A DNA stretch of 64,000 nucleotides from Pedobacter polaris (GCF_005116505.1 NZ_SWBR01000001.1:620001-684000); one strand, 5' to 3'. Shown: positions 9,033 through 18,116, numbered from the stretch's first letter. The notes: a model not told the origin generated them from the sequence alone. Numbers and translations: made by a program.

Positions 9033-9743
9033 ATGCAAAGAGGTACCTTGTTTTTAATCCCTGTTCCATTGGCAGAAAATGCCCAGAACAAATCTTATAC
9101 TCCATTTTTGATAGACACCATTAATGTGATTAAAACTTACATTGTTGAAAATGAAAAAACAGCTCGTAAATTTTTAAAAGAGGCTGGCTTAAAAACACCT
9201 CAAAGTGAATTACTTGTTCATGATTTTGGGAAACACAAACGTGGTAATTCTTTAGTCCCTTATTTTACCCAATTAATGTCTGGCATTGATGTGGGTTTAA
9301 TGAGCGAAGCTGGTTGTCCGGGTGTTGCAGACCCCGGAGCAGAGATTGTTTCCGAAGCGCACAAACGCGGTATAAAAGTTGTGCCTTTAGTTGGGCCAAA
9401 TTCTATGATTCAAGGCTTAATGGCATCGGGACTTAGTGGCCAAAGCTTCACTTTTCATGGTTACTTACCAATCGATAAGGTAGATAGAGCAAAGAGAATA
9501 AAAGAATTAGAAAGCCTTTCTGAAAAAAATAAGCAAACCCAGTTATTTATGGAAACTCCATTTAGAAACAATCATTTGTTTGAAGATGTATTGAAAAACT
9601 GTGGTGGCAGTACACAACTTTGTGTAGCTTGTAATATTAATGGTGAAGATGAATTCATTAAAACAATGACTGTTGGTGCCTGGAAGAGCGAAAGAATAGA
9701 TTTACATAAAAAACCAACTGTATTTTTGCTTTATAAGGGATAG
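9033..9743 (+). CDS. SAM-dependent methyltransferase, RsmI/tetrapyrrole methylase family
   Basis: A 236-residue protein of the tetrapyrrole-methylase fold. It has GTLFLIPVPL at the N-terminus (RsmI: G.LYLVPTPIG), the SAM-loop segment MSEAGCPGVADPGAEIV (RsmI: SDAGTPLISDPG) and a VPLVGPNSMIQGLMASGL segment (RsmI: GPSA...A..SGL). RsmI methylates the ribose of C1402 in 16S rRNA. This protein is about 40 residues shorter than classical RsmI and differs at several signature positions, so it belongs to the short Bacteroidota branch, whose substrate I cannot name. It stands alone and faces nadD. Confidence 0.75.
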   Translation: MQRGTLFLIPVPLAENAQNKSYTPFLIDTINVIKTYIVENEKTARKFLKEAGLKTPQSELLVHDFGKHKRGNSLVPYFTQLMSGIDVGLMSEAGCPGVADPGAEIVSEAHKRGIKVVPLVGPNSMIQGLMASGLSGQSFTFHGYLPIDKVDRAKRIKELESLSEKNKQTQLFMETPFRNNHLFEDVLKNCGGSTQLCVACNINGEDEFIKTMTVGAWKSERIDLHKKPTVFLLYKG

Positions 9744-9753
9744 CCTATTGATT

Positions 9754-9834
9754 CATCAGTTAGCCAAAGCTGATTGCAATGAATTAATTAGGGTTAGCAG
9801 ATATTCAACTCATTGACATTGGCTTCAGCTGATG
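9754..9834. repeat. Long imperfect stem-loop between convergent genes
   Basis: CATCAGTTAGCCAA (from 9754) can pair with TTGGCTTCAGCTGATG (ending 9834) with a 2-base bulge, and an inner CAATGA/TCATTG pair extends it. It fills the space between the RsmI-like gene and nadD. Without a T run it may be a factor-dependent terminator or an RNA-stabilising end. Confidence 0.4.
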
Positions 9835-9842
9835 GGCCAAGA

Positions 9843-10415
9843 TTAGCGATACATATTTTTCTGTTCGATAAATTCTAACACACTGTCTGGTGTAAAAAAT
9901 TGAATATTCTTTTTGTCTTTAATTGCTTTGCGGATAAAGGTTGAAGAAATTTCCATTTCTGGTGTATCGGTAAAAGTAATGGAGGGGTGATTTTCCCATT
10001 CACTCACATTTGCCCCTGGACGAGGGTAGACATAGATATGATAATCTTTAAGCAAAATCTCGTAATTCTTCCACTTCTTTAAGGAGATCAGATTATCAGC
10101 GCCCATTATCAATACAAATTCTTTTTCTGGATATCTCTCTTTTAAATGGGTAAGTGTATCTATGGTATAAGATGGTTGAGGTAATTTAAACTCAATATCG
10201 CTTACTTTTAACTGGGGTGCATTTTCAGTTGCTAGTTTAGCCATTTCTAAACGATCATAAACGTTGGCTAAGCCATTTTTCTGTTTTAATGGATTATGAG
10301 GAGATATAACAAGCCAAACTTCTTTTAAGCCGCTAAATGTTGCCATATAATTGGCAATAATTAAGTGTCCAATATGAATTGGATTAAACGAACCGAAAAA
10401 AAGACCAGTTTTCAT
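9843..10415 (-). CDS. nadD: Nicotinate-nucleotide adenylyltransferase
   Basis: Converts nicotinate mononucleotide and ATP to deamido-NAD, the penultimate step of NAD synthesis. The 190 residues show the nucleotidyltransferase motif GSFNPIHIGHLIIA (HxGH), the ISPHNPLK segment and the C-terminal ISSTFIRKAI motif. Length is as expected. It follows gmk by 8 bases on the same strand, and yicC lies before gmk, an order I recall from other Bacteroidota, so yicC-gmk-nadD is probably one operon. Confidence 0.95.
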   Translation of the reverse strand: MKTGLFFGSFNPIHIGHLIIANYMATFSGLKEVWLVISPHNPLKQKNGLANVYDRLEMAKLATENAPQLKVSDIEFKLPQPSYTIDTLTHLKERYPEKEFVLIMGADNLISLKKWKNYEILLKDYHIYVYPRPGANVSEWENHPSITFTDTPEMEISSTFIRKAIKDKKNIQFFTPDSVLEFIEQKNMYR

Positions 10416-10423
10416 TATTCACC

Positions 10424-10993
10424 TTATTTTGCCAAGAAATCTCCAATAATTTGTTCAGCTTCTTTGCAAGCAATTTCTAAATCGTAGTTTTTTAGGATGA
10501 TATCAAATTTATCTGCATATAGAAGTTCCTTTTCTGCTTTGATAAAGCGTTCCTGTAACTTTTCTTGGCTATCAGTTCCTCTACCGGTTAAACGTTCTTT
10601 TAAAACCTCTAATGATGGTGGCTGCACAAAAATTGCCAGAGCATCATCTTCATATTTTCTTTTTAAACGTAAACCTCCTTCAACATCAATATCAAAAATT
10701 ACATGTTTACCTTCATCCCAAATCCTTTGTATTTCAGAGCGTAAAGTACCATAAAACGTGCCACTGTAAACCTCTTCAAATTCTACAAATTCTTGACGAG
10801 CAACTTTATGCAAAAAATCTTCTTTACTTATAAAATAATAGTCATTTTCATGCTTCTCTGTTCCACGAGAATCTCTTGTTGTAGCCGATATAGAAAAACT
10901 TAATTGTGGAAATTTCTTCAGTAAATGTCTTACTATAGTTGTTTTACCAGCTCCAGATGGTGCAGAAAATATAATGAGTTTGCCTTGTTTCAT
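10424..10993 (-). CDS. gmk: Guanylate kinase
   Basis: Phosphorylates GMP to GDP. P-loop SAPSGAGKTTIV near the N-terminus, SISATTRDSRGTE with the GMP-binding arginine, and YYFISKEDF and GTFYGTL segments; about 189 residues. The frame also has an ATG at 11003-11005, but that lies inside a perfect inverted repeat (11001-11012/11028-11039), and MKQGKLIIFSAPSG is the usual N-terminus, so 10993 is preferred. Cytoplasmic; middle gene of the yicC-gmk-nadD group. Confidence 0.93.
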   Translation of the reverse strand: MKQGKLIIFSAPSGAGKTTIVRHLLKKFPQLSFSISATTRDSRGTEKHENDYYFISKEDFLHKVARQEFVEFEEVYSGTFYGTLRSEIQRIWDEGKHVIFDIDVEGGLRLKRKYEDDALAIFVQPPSLEVLKERLTGRGTDSQEKLQERFIKAEKELLYADKFDIILKNYDLEIACKEAEQIIGDFLAK

Positions 10994-11000
10994 TTTTATG

Positions 11001-11039
11001 AGCATAAAGCTTAGCGCTGAAAGTCCAAAGCTTTATGCT
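11001..11039. repeat. Inverted repeat in the yicC-gmk gap
   Basis: Perfect 12-bp arms AGCATAAAGCTT (11001-11012) and AAGCTTTATGCT (11028-11039) with a 15-base loop. It forms a hairpin just before gmk in the presumed yicC-gmk mRNA, and it contains the rejected upstream ATG of gmk. It may mark RNA processing or partial termination. Confidence 0.6.
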
Positions 11040-11063
11040 TTAGTCCTTAAGCTTCAAGCTTCT

Positions 11064-11939
11064 TTATAATACGTTTAATAGTTGTTCTTTAATTTTTTCT
11101 AATTCTTCTTTCATACCAACTACTAACTGTTGTATATGTGCGTCGTTAGCTTTGGCTCCCATTGTATTAATTTCTCTTCCAATTTCTTGAGAGATAAAAC
11201 CTAGTTTTTTACCATTGGCATCCTTACTTTTTAAAGTTGCCATAAAATAATCGCAGTGGCTTCTTAAACGAGTTTTCTCTTCTGTAATATCTAACTTATC
11301 AATGTAATAGATCAATTCTTGTTCTAAACGATTTTGATCTACATTAATTTTCCCTACTGTTTCTTCTAAAAATTGAGTAAGTCTAGCTTTAACTTGAGGC
11401 ACTCTTAATGGAGCTAGTTTGTCTATCTCTTCAAAAAAGTTTAATATATTTTGAATGCGTAATTCTAAATCAATCCTTAAAACATTGCCCTCATCAGCTC
11501 TAAATTGATTAAAGTTAGTTAATGCTGTTAAAAATGTCTGATGTAAGATCTCCCAATCATTCTCACCTACCTCTTCTTCGGTATAAGTAATTACCTCTGG
11601 AAAGTTTAAAGCGGTTTGCAATAGATTTACTGAATTAGCACCCAACGAAGCATTAATTTCTTCTAATTGCTTATAGTAACGAGTTAATAGTGTTGTATTT
11701 ATTGTAGCTCCTTTTTGGTTATCATCACTACGTTCTATATTTACCGAAACATTTACTTTGCCACGTTCTATTTCTTTGCTACATGTATTGCGCAGTAAAA
11801 GTTCTTTATCTGAATATGCTCTAGGTAACTTTAAATTTAACTCTAAAAATTTAGAGTTTAAAGATTTTATCTCTACTGCAAACTTAACGTTTTGATGATC
11901 TGTAGAGGCCAAGCCAAAGCCTGTCATTGATTTTATCAT
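11064..11939 (-). CDS. yicC: YicC-family endoribonuclease
   Basis: 291 residues matching the YicC/YloC family: N-terminal MIKSMTGFG, VEIKSLNSKFLELNLKLP in the first domain, and the C-terminal DUF1732-like stretch KLGFISQEIGREINTMGAKAND. In E. coli YicC is an RNase linked to small-RNA turnover; the role here is by family only. The start at 11939 gives the conserved MIKSMTGFG; an ATG two codons upstream is possible. A -7 box at 11943-11950 ends only four bases before the ATG, which would make the transcript leaderless or nearly so. It heads the presumed yicC-gmk-nadD operon. Confidence 0.9.
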   Translation of the reverse strand: MIKSMTGFGLASTDHQNVKFAVEIKSLNSKFLELNLKLPRAYSDKELLLRNTCSKEIERGKVNVSVNIERSDDNQKGATINTTLLTRYYKQLEEINASLGANSVNLLQTALNFPEVITYTEEEVGENDWEILHQTFLTALTNFNQFRADEGNVLRIDLELRIQNILNFFEEIDKLAPLRVPQVKARLTQFLEETVGKINVDQNRLEQELIYYIDKLDITEEKTRLRSHCDYFMATLKSKDANGKKLGFISQEIGREINTMGAKANDAHIQQLVVGMKEELEKIKEQLLNVL

Positions 11940-11942
11940 GTG

Positions 11943-11950
11943 CAAAGATA
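11943..11950 (-). promoter_or_regulatory. -7 box (TAnnTTTG) touching the yicC start
   Basis: Minus-strand TATCTTTG immediately before CAC-ATG. With the normal 7-base spacing, transcription would begin at or just inside the start codon. A fortuitous match cannot be excluded; no -33 element is visible. Confidence 0.4.
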
Positions 11951-12093
11951 TAAAAAGTACTTAGTAGTTGGTATAAAGTATTGAGATCGGGTGTGGAAAA
12001 GGCATTGATAATAGCGCTAAAGTGAAATAGAAAATTCACTAAGCTTGTAATTAAATCTATTATTATGTTGTTCTAGATTTCAATACTAATACT

Positions 12094-12834
12094 TTAGGCA
12101 TATCTCAAGATTGTTTCTTCCATTAAAGCATACACTTTTTGCTTAAGCATAGGTAAGTCATCTAACGTTAAGCCCTTCACATCCACTGGTGTAATAAATA
12201 TTGTTGTAATTGTCCCCGGATGGGCATGCAATGGATTTACTCTAGGTAATAATTCTCTATTATTTATCATTACAAATGGCATTAATGTAGTTTGTGTCTC
12301 AATGGCTATCCTAAAGGCTCCGTCGTAAAACTCACTCAATAACAGCTCGGTTTTATTCATCGTGCCTTCAGGAAAAATAAGAATAGATTCACCTTTGGCA
12401 ATATCTCTCTTTAAAGTATCAACTGATTTTTCTCTACTTTCTTTACTGCTTCTGTCTATCAAAACCACAATCCGCTTATAAATCAATCCGAATATTGGAA
12501 TTTTAGTCATCTCAACCTTTCCTAGGGGGCTAAAGTATTGCGGTAAACTGATACAAACTGCAATTGCATCTAAATAAGATCCATGATTGCCAACATATAT
12601 GTGTGATAAATTTCTGTTAACTAAATGCTTGTTGACCGTTTTTACCAAAAAAAAGCTCAAGATGCTAAAACCCCATGCCCAACAACGCAGAAAGAATAAA
12701 ATAATTTTTTTTCCAGTATTAATATTAAATACAGCTGAGGCTATTAAAACTAAGGGCAACACCACAAACATTAACCCTATAAAAATTAACGCTGCATATA
12801 AAAGATACAATGCCGTTAAAACTTTCCTCATCAA
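12094..12834 (-). CDS. 1-acyl-sn-glycerol-3-phosphate acyltransferase (PlsC family)
   Basis: A membrane-bound acyltransferase for phospholipid synthesis, adding the second acyl chain to lysophosphatidate. Two hydrophobic segments lie near the N-terminus (about residues 5-35 and 45-65). The catalytic NHGSYLDA (HX4D) motif and the IFPEGTMN (FPEGT) motif follow. 246 residues, normal for PlsC. Related families such as ornithine-lipid acyltransferases share these motifs, so the exact acceptor is inferred. It lies upstream of yicC on the same strand but about 150 bases away. Two adjacent ATGs (12834 and 12831) are equally possible starts. Confidence 0.85.
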   Translation of the reverse strand: MMRKVLTALYLLYAALIFIGLMFVVLPLVLIASAVFNINTGKKIILFFLRCWAWGFSILSFFLVKTVNKHLVNRNLSHIYVGNHGSYLDAIAVCISLPQYFSPLGKVEMTKIPIFGLIYKRIVVLIDRSSKESREKSVDTLKRDIAKGESILIFPEGTMNKTELLLSEFYDGAFRIAIETQTTLMPFVMINNRELLPRVNPLHAHPGTITTIFITPVDVKGLTLDDLPMLKQKVYALMEETILRYA

Positions 12835-12903
12835 TTAACGTTTTTTAACTTAATTCATCCGTAAACAATCCTTAAGTTTACAAAATAAAAAATTAACTCT
12901 GTA

Positions 12904-13620
12904 ATGAGATTAGCTCGTTTAGCATTTTTCTGCACTCTATTTCTATTCACTTTTTCTTCTGCAACCATTTTTGCTCAAGAATTTATGTTAAATGGGGTGG
13001 TGTTTGAAAACGGCTCTAAAATTAGAATTGCACTTGCAGAAGTTAGTAATCTAAGAAATCGTTATAGCGTAGGTAGTAATGATATGGGTCTATTTCAAAT
13101 TAGAGCTGTTATTGGCGATACAATTGTGGTTGCTAAAAGAGGCTTTAATGATAAAATGATTGTATTAACCTCTACCAAAGATATTATTTTACAATTAAAT
13201 AGAAGCGAAACCACATTAAATGAAGTTGTTATTAATGGGCAAAGTAAAAAGCAAACTTTAGATGCTATTAGGCAAGATTTCAAAAACAAAGGTTCTTTTT
13301 ATGGAGGGAAGCCTCCTGTCCTTTCTTATTTCTTCTCTCCATTAACTGCTATTTATGAGTTGTTTGGTCGCACGCCAAATAATGCCAGAAGATTTAATAA
13401 AATGTATGTAACTGAGTTACAAAACAACCAAGTGGATCAGTTATTCAATAAATCTACAATTAATAAAAATACTGGTCTAGAAGGTAAAGAATTGGAAGAT
13501 TTTATGGTCAATTATCGCCCTGATTATGAAAAGGCCAAGAACTGGACAGTTTATGATGCCACAAAGTGGATTAAAGATTCTTATAAGAATTATACTGATA
13601 CCTTGAAGAAGGCTAATTAA
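12904..13620 (+). CDS. Exported carboxypeptidase-regulatory-like domain protein
   Basis: 238 residues with a Sec signal peptide (about 1-24, ending IFAQ). Then comes a small beta-sandwich of the CarboxypepD_reg-like type (LNGVVFENGSKIRIALAEV, GLFQIRAVIGDTIVV), as found at the N-termini of TonB-dependent receptors, but with no receptor barrel. The C-terminal half ends in a segment (NYRPDYEKAKNWTVYDATKW) with a clear counterpart in the 26235-26993 protein (AYRPTYQESKRMSEYE), so the two are paralogues. Periplasmic or outer-membrane location is likely; the function is unknown. Its 3' end overlaps that of convergent rnc by 4 bases. Confidence 0.65.
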   Translation: MRLARLAFFCTLFLFTFSSATIFAQEFMLNGVVFENGSKIRIALAEVSNLRNRYSVGSNDMGLFQIRAVIGDTIVVAKRGFNDKMIVLTSTKDIILQLNRSETTLNEVVINGQSKKQTLDAIRQDFKNKGSFYGGKPPVLSYFFSPLTAIYELFGRTPNNARRFNKMYVTELQNNQVDQLFNKSTINKNTGLEGKELEDFMVNYRPDYEKAKNWTVYDATKWIKDSYKNYTDTLKKAN

Positions 13621-14345
13621 ATAGCCAACGATTCACAAGCCTTCTCTGCAGCTAATTTCTCTGCATTTTTCTTATTGTAATCTCTTCCAATACCATGATT
13701 TTCATTGTCTATAATGGCATGGACAGTAAACAGTTTGGCACTTTCACCCTCTCCATTTTCTACCATATCAAAAGAAATATCCTTGCCGTGACGTTGGCAC
13801 CATTCTATCAATTTACTTTTGAAATTTGTTTCTGTCATTTCTAAAGTATGGATATCGATATAGGGCTTTACTATTCTTTTAAGTAAGAAGCTTTTGGTGA
13901 AATTATAGCCTTTGTCTAAATAAATAGCCCCGATTAATGCCTCAAAGGCATCGCCTAACATGGAATGATGTTTGGTTTGTACGTTAACTGTTTTTTGATC
14001 GAAAATAATCAATTGATCGAAGCCCATTTTACGGGCAAGTTGATTTAGATTAACTCTATTTACTATTTTAGAGCGCATTTCAGTTAAAAAGCCTTCCTCT
14101 TTATAAGGATAACTTTTAAAAAGCAATTCGGCTATTACGGAACCTAAAATAGCATCACCTAAAAATTCTAAACGCTCATTACTACTTCTGCTGCCATTTT
14201 TTAAAACTTTAGCAACAGATCGATGTCTAAAAGCCATCCTATATAGCACAACATTTCCAGGAATAAAACCTAGAATGTTTTTAAGTTTTTTTACAAACTC
14301 TTTATGTGGCGATAAGTAAAGCTTATATAAATCGAATAATGGCAT
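13617..14345 (-). CDS. rnc: Ribonuclease III
   Basis: Double-strand-specific endoribonuclease for rRNA and mRNA processing. 242 residues: the signature NERLEFLGDAILGSV with its catalytic acidic residues, a second acidic site in MLGDAFEALIGAIYLDKG, then a C-terminal double-stranded RNA-binding domain (KSKLIEWCQRHG ... KKNAEKLAAEKA). Complete and normal. It is the last gene of an acpP-fabF-rnc run on the minus strand, a conserved order in Bacteroidota, with 81 bases between fabF and rnc. Confidence 0.95.
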   Translation of the reverse strand: MPLFDLYKLYLSPHKEFVKKLKNILGFIPGNVVLYRMAFRHRSVAKVLKNGSRSSNERLEFLGDAILGSVIAELLFKSYPYKEEGFLTEMRSKIVNRVNLNQLARKMGFDQLIIFDQKTVNVQTKHHSMLGDAFEALIGAIYLDKGYNFTKSFLLKRIVKPYIDIHTLEMTETNFKSKLIEWCQRHGKDISFDMVENGEGESAKLFTVHAIIDNENHGIGRDYNKKNAEKLAAEKACESLAI

Positions 14346-14426
14346 TAAAATTTTTTACAAAAACACAAGGACTAATAAAGTATAATTAAATATACAATCA
14401 AATATCAACAAAGATAGTTTTTTAGG

Positions 14427-15680
14427 TTACTCCTCGTATTTTTTGAAAATAACAGATGCATTGTGACCACCAAAGCCAAACGTGTTACTTTGAGCAGCAC
14501 GAATTGTACGTTTCTGAGCTTTATTAAACGTAAAGTTTAATTTTGGATCAAACTCAGGATCATCTGTAAAGTGGTTAATTGTTGGAGGAACAATGTCATT
14601 CTTTACAGCTAAAATAGTTGCAATAGCTTCAATAGCTCCAGCAGCGCCCAATAAATGACCTGTCATAGATTTGGTAGAACTAATGTTTAATTTATAGGCA
14701 TCTTCTCCAAATAAATCAACAATCGCTCTGCTTTCACTAACATCACCAAGTGGTGTAGAGGTACCATGCACATTGATATAATCAATATCAGCTGTAGTCA
14801 TTTTAGCATCTCTTAATGCATTTGCCATCACTAGTTTTGCACCTAATCCTTGAGGATGTGGAGCTGTTATGTGATTTGCATCAGCGCTCATACCACCACC
14901 TACGATTTCTGCGTAGATTTTAGCACCGCGTGCTTTTGCATGCTCTAATTCTTCTAAAATAATGGTTCCTGCACCTTCACCGGCTACAAAACCTTCACGA
15001 TCTTTATCAAAAGGACGTGATGCAGTTTTAGGATCATCATTTCTTGTAGAAAGTGCGTGCATGGCGTTAAATCCGCCAATACCTGCTTCGTTAATGATTG
15101 CCTCTGAACCACCGCTAATGATAATGTCAGCAATATCCAAACGGATATAGTTGAATGCATCAATCATTGCATTAGTAGCAGATGCACATGCAGAAACAGT
15201 TGAAAAATTTGGTCCACGTAATCCGTATTTCATAGAAATATGGCCTGGAGCAATATCAATAATTACCTTAGGAATAAAAAATGGGTTAATACGGGGGGTA
15301 CCATCTCCCAAAAAGAAGTTTTTCATTTCTTCTTGGAAAGTTTTAAATCCGCCAATGCCCGAGCCCCAGATTACACCAACACGGTTGGTATCAATTTTTT
15401 CCCAATCATAACCCCCGTCTTTTACAGCTTCTGCTGTAGAGACTAAAGCATATTGTACAAAAGGGTCTAACTTACGTGCTTCTTTTTTATCCAAATGATC
15501 TTCCGGATTAAAATTTTTAAGCTCGCATGCAAATTTTGTCTTGAACTTTTCAGTATCAAAACCTGTAATTGGCCCAGCACCGCTCACACCATTAATCAAA
15601 CCATCCCAAAATTCTGGGGCGGTATTGCCTATTGGAGTGAGCGCACCTAAACCTGTAACTACTACTCTTTTTAGTTCCAT
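14427..15680 (-). CDS. fabF: Beta-ketoacyl-ACP synthase II
   Basis: Condensing enzyme of fatty-acid elongation, adding malonyl-ACP units to acyl-ACP. 417 residues with the Cys-His-His site: SACASATNAM (nucleophile cysteine), NVHGTSTPLGD and STKSMTGHLLGAAGA. N-terminus MELKRVVVTGLGALTPIGN is typical. 28 bases downstream of acpP, its substrate carrier, so the two are almost certainly co-transcribed. Confidence 0.95.
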   Translation of the reverse strand: MELKRVVVTGLGALTPIGNTAPEFWDGLINGVSGAGPITGFDTEKFKTKFACELKNFNPEDHLDKKEARKLDPFVQYALVSTAEAVKDGGYDWEKIDTNRVGVIWGSGIGGFKTFQEEMKNFFLGDGTPRINPFFIPKVIIDIAPGHISMKYGLRGPNFSTVSACASATNAMIDAFNYIRLDIADIIISGGSEAIINEAGIGGFNAMHALSTRNDDPKTASRPFDKDREGFVAGEGAGTIILEELEHAKARGAKIYAEIVGGGMSADANHITAPHPQGLGAKLVMANALRDAKMTTADIDYINVHGTSTPLGDVSESRAIVDLFGEDAYKLNISSTKSMTGHLLGAAGAIEAIATILAVKNDIVPPTINHFTDDPEFDPKLNFTFNKAQKRTIRAAQSNTFGFGGHNASVIFKKYEE

Positions 15681-15708
15681 TTATAAGTATTGTACGGAAA
15701 GCGTATTA

Positions 15709-15945
15709 TTACTTAACGTTTTTTTCTAAATAAGCAACTGCTTGACCTACAGTACCGATCGTTTCAGCCTGATCATCAGGGATTGCTACATTGAATTCTT
15801 TTTCGAATTCCATAATCAATTCTACAGTATCCAAAGAATCTGCACCTAAGTCATTTGTGAAAGACGCTTCTGGCGTAACTTCGCTTTCATCAACACCTAG
15901 TTTTTCTACGATAATAGCCTTAACTCTTGAAGCAATATCAGACAT
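15709..15945 (-). CDS. acpP: Acyl carrier protein
   Basis: 78 residues, acidic, with the phosphopantetheine attachment serine in [11 protein letters not shown] (Ser37). Carries growing acyl chains for fatty-acid synthesis. First gene of the acpP-fabF-rnc group. Upstream on the minus strand a TTTCTTTG sequence near 15979 is a weak -7 candidate. Confidence 0.96.
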   Translation of the reverse strand: MSDIASRVKAIIVEKLGVDESEVTPEASFTNDLGADSLDTVELIMEFEKEFNVAIPDDQAETIGTVGQAVAYLEKNVK

Positions 15946-16103
15946 AATTTTATAATTTAATGGTTAAATAATTCTGTGCAAAGAAAAATAAATTCTAACA
16001 CTTTTCAAATGTTTTTATTTCTCAATCAATTTTAATGTTTTTATTTCAAACTTAATGTAAAATTAGTTTTATAATTTCGTAATTCTAAAAAAATATTTTC
16101 GTT

Positions 16104-16523
16104 TTGAACAAAACCTATTTAAAACTCTCTCTAGACCTTGATTTTGTTTTAATAGCCATAACGGCAGCTGCAAAGGATTATATCCTTTGTCATAAAATAA
16201 ATAAAGCACTAGAGTTCGACTTCGAAAAGACTGATGATCACGAGGTTTACTATAATATTGATGAAGATCCTCTGTCTTTTTCTAGGTTTTATTATTTTGT
16301 TGAACAAGGTGAAATTGAGTATTATTTAGTTAACAATCGAAATCCAGAAGGGTTTTTAATTCCTGAAATGAATAAGGTAGATTTTTTTATCATCATCCAT
16401 CAGTATATTGATAAAGAAGACCTCAATTTTATTTTAACTAGATTAAACAAACTGCCTGATATACAGGTAGCTGCGCAAATAAATCCACTCAAATTGAAGT
16501 CGAAAGAAAATTTGGTAATGTAA
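16104..16523 (+). CDS. IPExxxVDY family protein (TTG start)
   Basis: 139 residues with the motif IPEMNKVDF that names the IPExxxVDY family, found in Bacteroidota and without known function. No signal peptide; probably cytoplasmic. There is no in-frame ATG near the 5' end: an in-frame stop at 16086-16088 closes the frame, and TTG 16104-16106 gives MNKTYLKLSLDLDFVLIAI, so TTG is the likely start. The gene lies directly before pyk on the same strand, a neighbourhood I recall for this family, though pyk has its own promoter. Confidence 0.75.
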   Translation: MNKTYLKLSLDLDFVLIAITAAAKDYILCHKINKALEFDFEKTDDHEVYYNIDEDPLSFSRFYYFVEQGEIEYYLVNNRNPEGFLIPEMNKVDFFIIIHQYIDKEDLNFILTRLNKLPDIQVAAQINPLKLKSKENLVM

Positions 16524-16531
16524 ATTTTATA

Positions 16532-16560
16532 TTGTTAGTGTAGTAAATACACTATATTTG
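16532..16560 (+). promoter_or_regulatory. Promoter of pyk
   Basis: TTG at 16532-16534, an 18-base spacer and TATATTTG at 16553-16560 form a good Bacteroidota -33/-7 pair. Predicted transcription start is near 16567, leaving a leader of about 96 bases. That leader has an inverted repeat, AAGATAAAA (16594-16602) and TTTTATCTT (16636-16644). Confidence 0.6.
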
Positions 16561-16662
16561 AATCTTATTCAAACTGAAAATATTTTAAACAAAAAGATAA
16601 AACGACGTTGTTTTATATAAATTCACGCTTTTTGATTTTATCTTCAATAAACAAAATAATAA

Positions 16663-18093
16663 ATGAAACCTTTTCATTCTAGAACTAAAATTGTTGCCAC
16701 TTTAGGCCCAGCATCGGCAAAACCAGACGTTTTATATAGCATGTTCAATGCCGGATTAGATGTTTGCCGTCTTAATTTCTCTCATGGCTCTCAGGCTGAT
16801 CATCAAGAAGTATTAGATACCATCCGTAGTATCAACAAAAAATACAATTATAACGTTGGTATTTTAGCCGATTTACAAGGACCAAAAATTAGAATTGGTA
16901 CGGTTAAGGATGGTGGTATCCATTTAGTTAATGGTTCAAGAACCGTTATTACTACAAAAGAATGTGTAGGTAGCGAAGAGCGTATTTACATTACTTATGA
17001 GAACTTCCCACAAGATGTGAAAGCAGGAGAAATTATCCTTTTAGATGATGGAAAATTACAAATGCGTGTAATTGAAACGAATTATAAAGATGAGGTAGTT
17101 TGTGAAATTGTTCATGGTGGTATTTTAACATCAAGAAAAGGTGTTAATCTTCCAAACACAAAGGTTTCTATCCCATCATTAACTCCTGAAGATCGTAAAA
17201 ACTTAGAATTCGTATTAGATAACAATGTTGAATGGATTGGTTTATCTTTTGTTCGTAATGCAGAAGATATCATCGAATTAAAAGATATTATCAAAGCAAG
17301 AGGCAAAACCGCCAGAGTAGTTGCTAAAATTGAAAAACCAGAAGCAATTGCGAATATTGATGCAATTATTGCTGTTTCTGATGCAATTATGGTTGCCCGT
17401 GGTGATCTTGGAGTAGAGATGCCAATGGAAGAAGTTCCTTTGTTGCAAAAAATGATTGTTCAAAAATCTAGAGCTGCCTCTAAACCTGTAATTATTGCTA
17501 CTCAGATGTTAGAGAGTATGATTACAACTCCTCGTCCAACTCGTGCAGAGGTGAATGACGTAGCAAACTCTGTACTAGATGGAGCAGATGCGGTAATGTT
17601 AAGTGGCGAAACTTCAGTTGGAGAATTTCCATTAATTGTTATCGAAACCATGCAGAAAATCATCAATAACATTGAAGAAAACAATTATCCTTTCCATCCA
17701 GAAAAATTCTTGAACAAAAAATCTCCGAGTTTTTTAAGTGATGCTGTTTGCGATTCTGCTTGTTTTCTTGCTAAACAAACTAATGCTATCGGTATTGTTT
17801 CAATGACATCAAGTGGTTATACTGCTTTTGAAATTGCTAGTCACAGACCACAAGCACCAATATTTATCTTTACAAGTAATGAAACCTTATTAAATACGCT
17901 GAGCTTAATTTGGGGTGTAAGAGGTTTCTTTTATGATAAATTTGATAGCACTGACACTACTATTACTGATGTTAATGAATTCTTGAAAAAGAGAAAATTA
18001 ATTAAAAAAGGTGATATTTTGATCAATACCGGAGCTATTCCGATTGAGGCAAAAGGTAAAACCAATATGTTAAAGATTACTGTTATAGACTAA
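16663..18093 (+). CDS. pyk: Pyruvate kinase
   Basis: Last step of glycolysis: phosphoenolpyruvate plus ADP gives pyruvate plus ATP. 476 residues with N-terminal TKIVATLGPAS, VCRLNFSHGS, ILADLQGPKIRIG (metal and substrate binding), VARGDLGVEMP and TRAEVNDVANSVLDGADAVMLS. The signature lysine region VVAKIEKPEAIAN is intact. A C-terminal regulatory domain is present. The gene has its own -33/-7 promoter and a strong terminator. Confidence 0.96.
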   Translation: MKPFHSRTKIVATLGPASAKPDVLYSMFNAGLDVCRLNFSHGSQADHQEVLDTIRSINKKYNYNVGILADLQGPKIRIGTVKDGGIHLVNGSRTVITTKECVGSEERIYITYENFPQDVKAGEIILLDDGKLQMRVIETNYKDEVVCEIVHGGILTSRKGVNLPNTKVSIPSLTPEDRKNLEFVLDNNVEWIGLSFVRNAEDIIELKDIIKARGKTARVVAKIEKPEAIANIDAIIAVSDAIMVARGDLGVEMPMEEVPLLQKMIVQKSRAASKPVIIATQMLESMITTPRPTRAEVNDVANSVLDGADAVMLSGETSVGEFPLIVIETMQKIINNIEENNYPFHPEKFLNKKSPSFLSDAVCDSACFLAKQTNAIGIVSMTSSGYTAFEIASHRPQAPIFIFTSNETLLNTLSLIWGVRGFFYDKFDSTDTTITDVNEFLKKRKLIKKGDILINTGAIPIEAKGKTNMLKITVID

Positions 18094-18116
18094 GTCTAAA
18101 CAAATAAAATAAGGAG

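Noticed and set aside
15151..15411. Plus-strand frame inside fabF
   Set aside because: Shadow of a strongly conserved gene.
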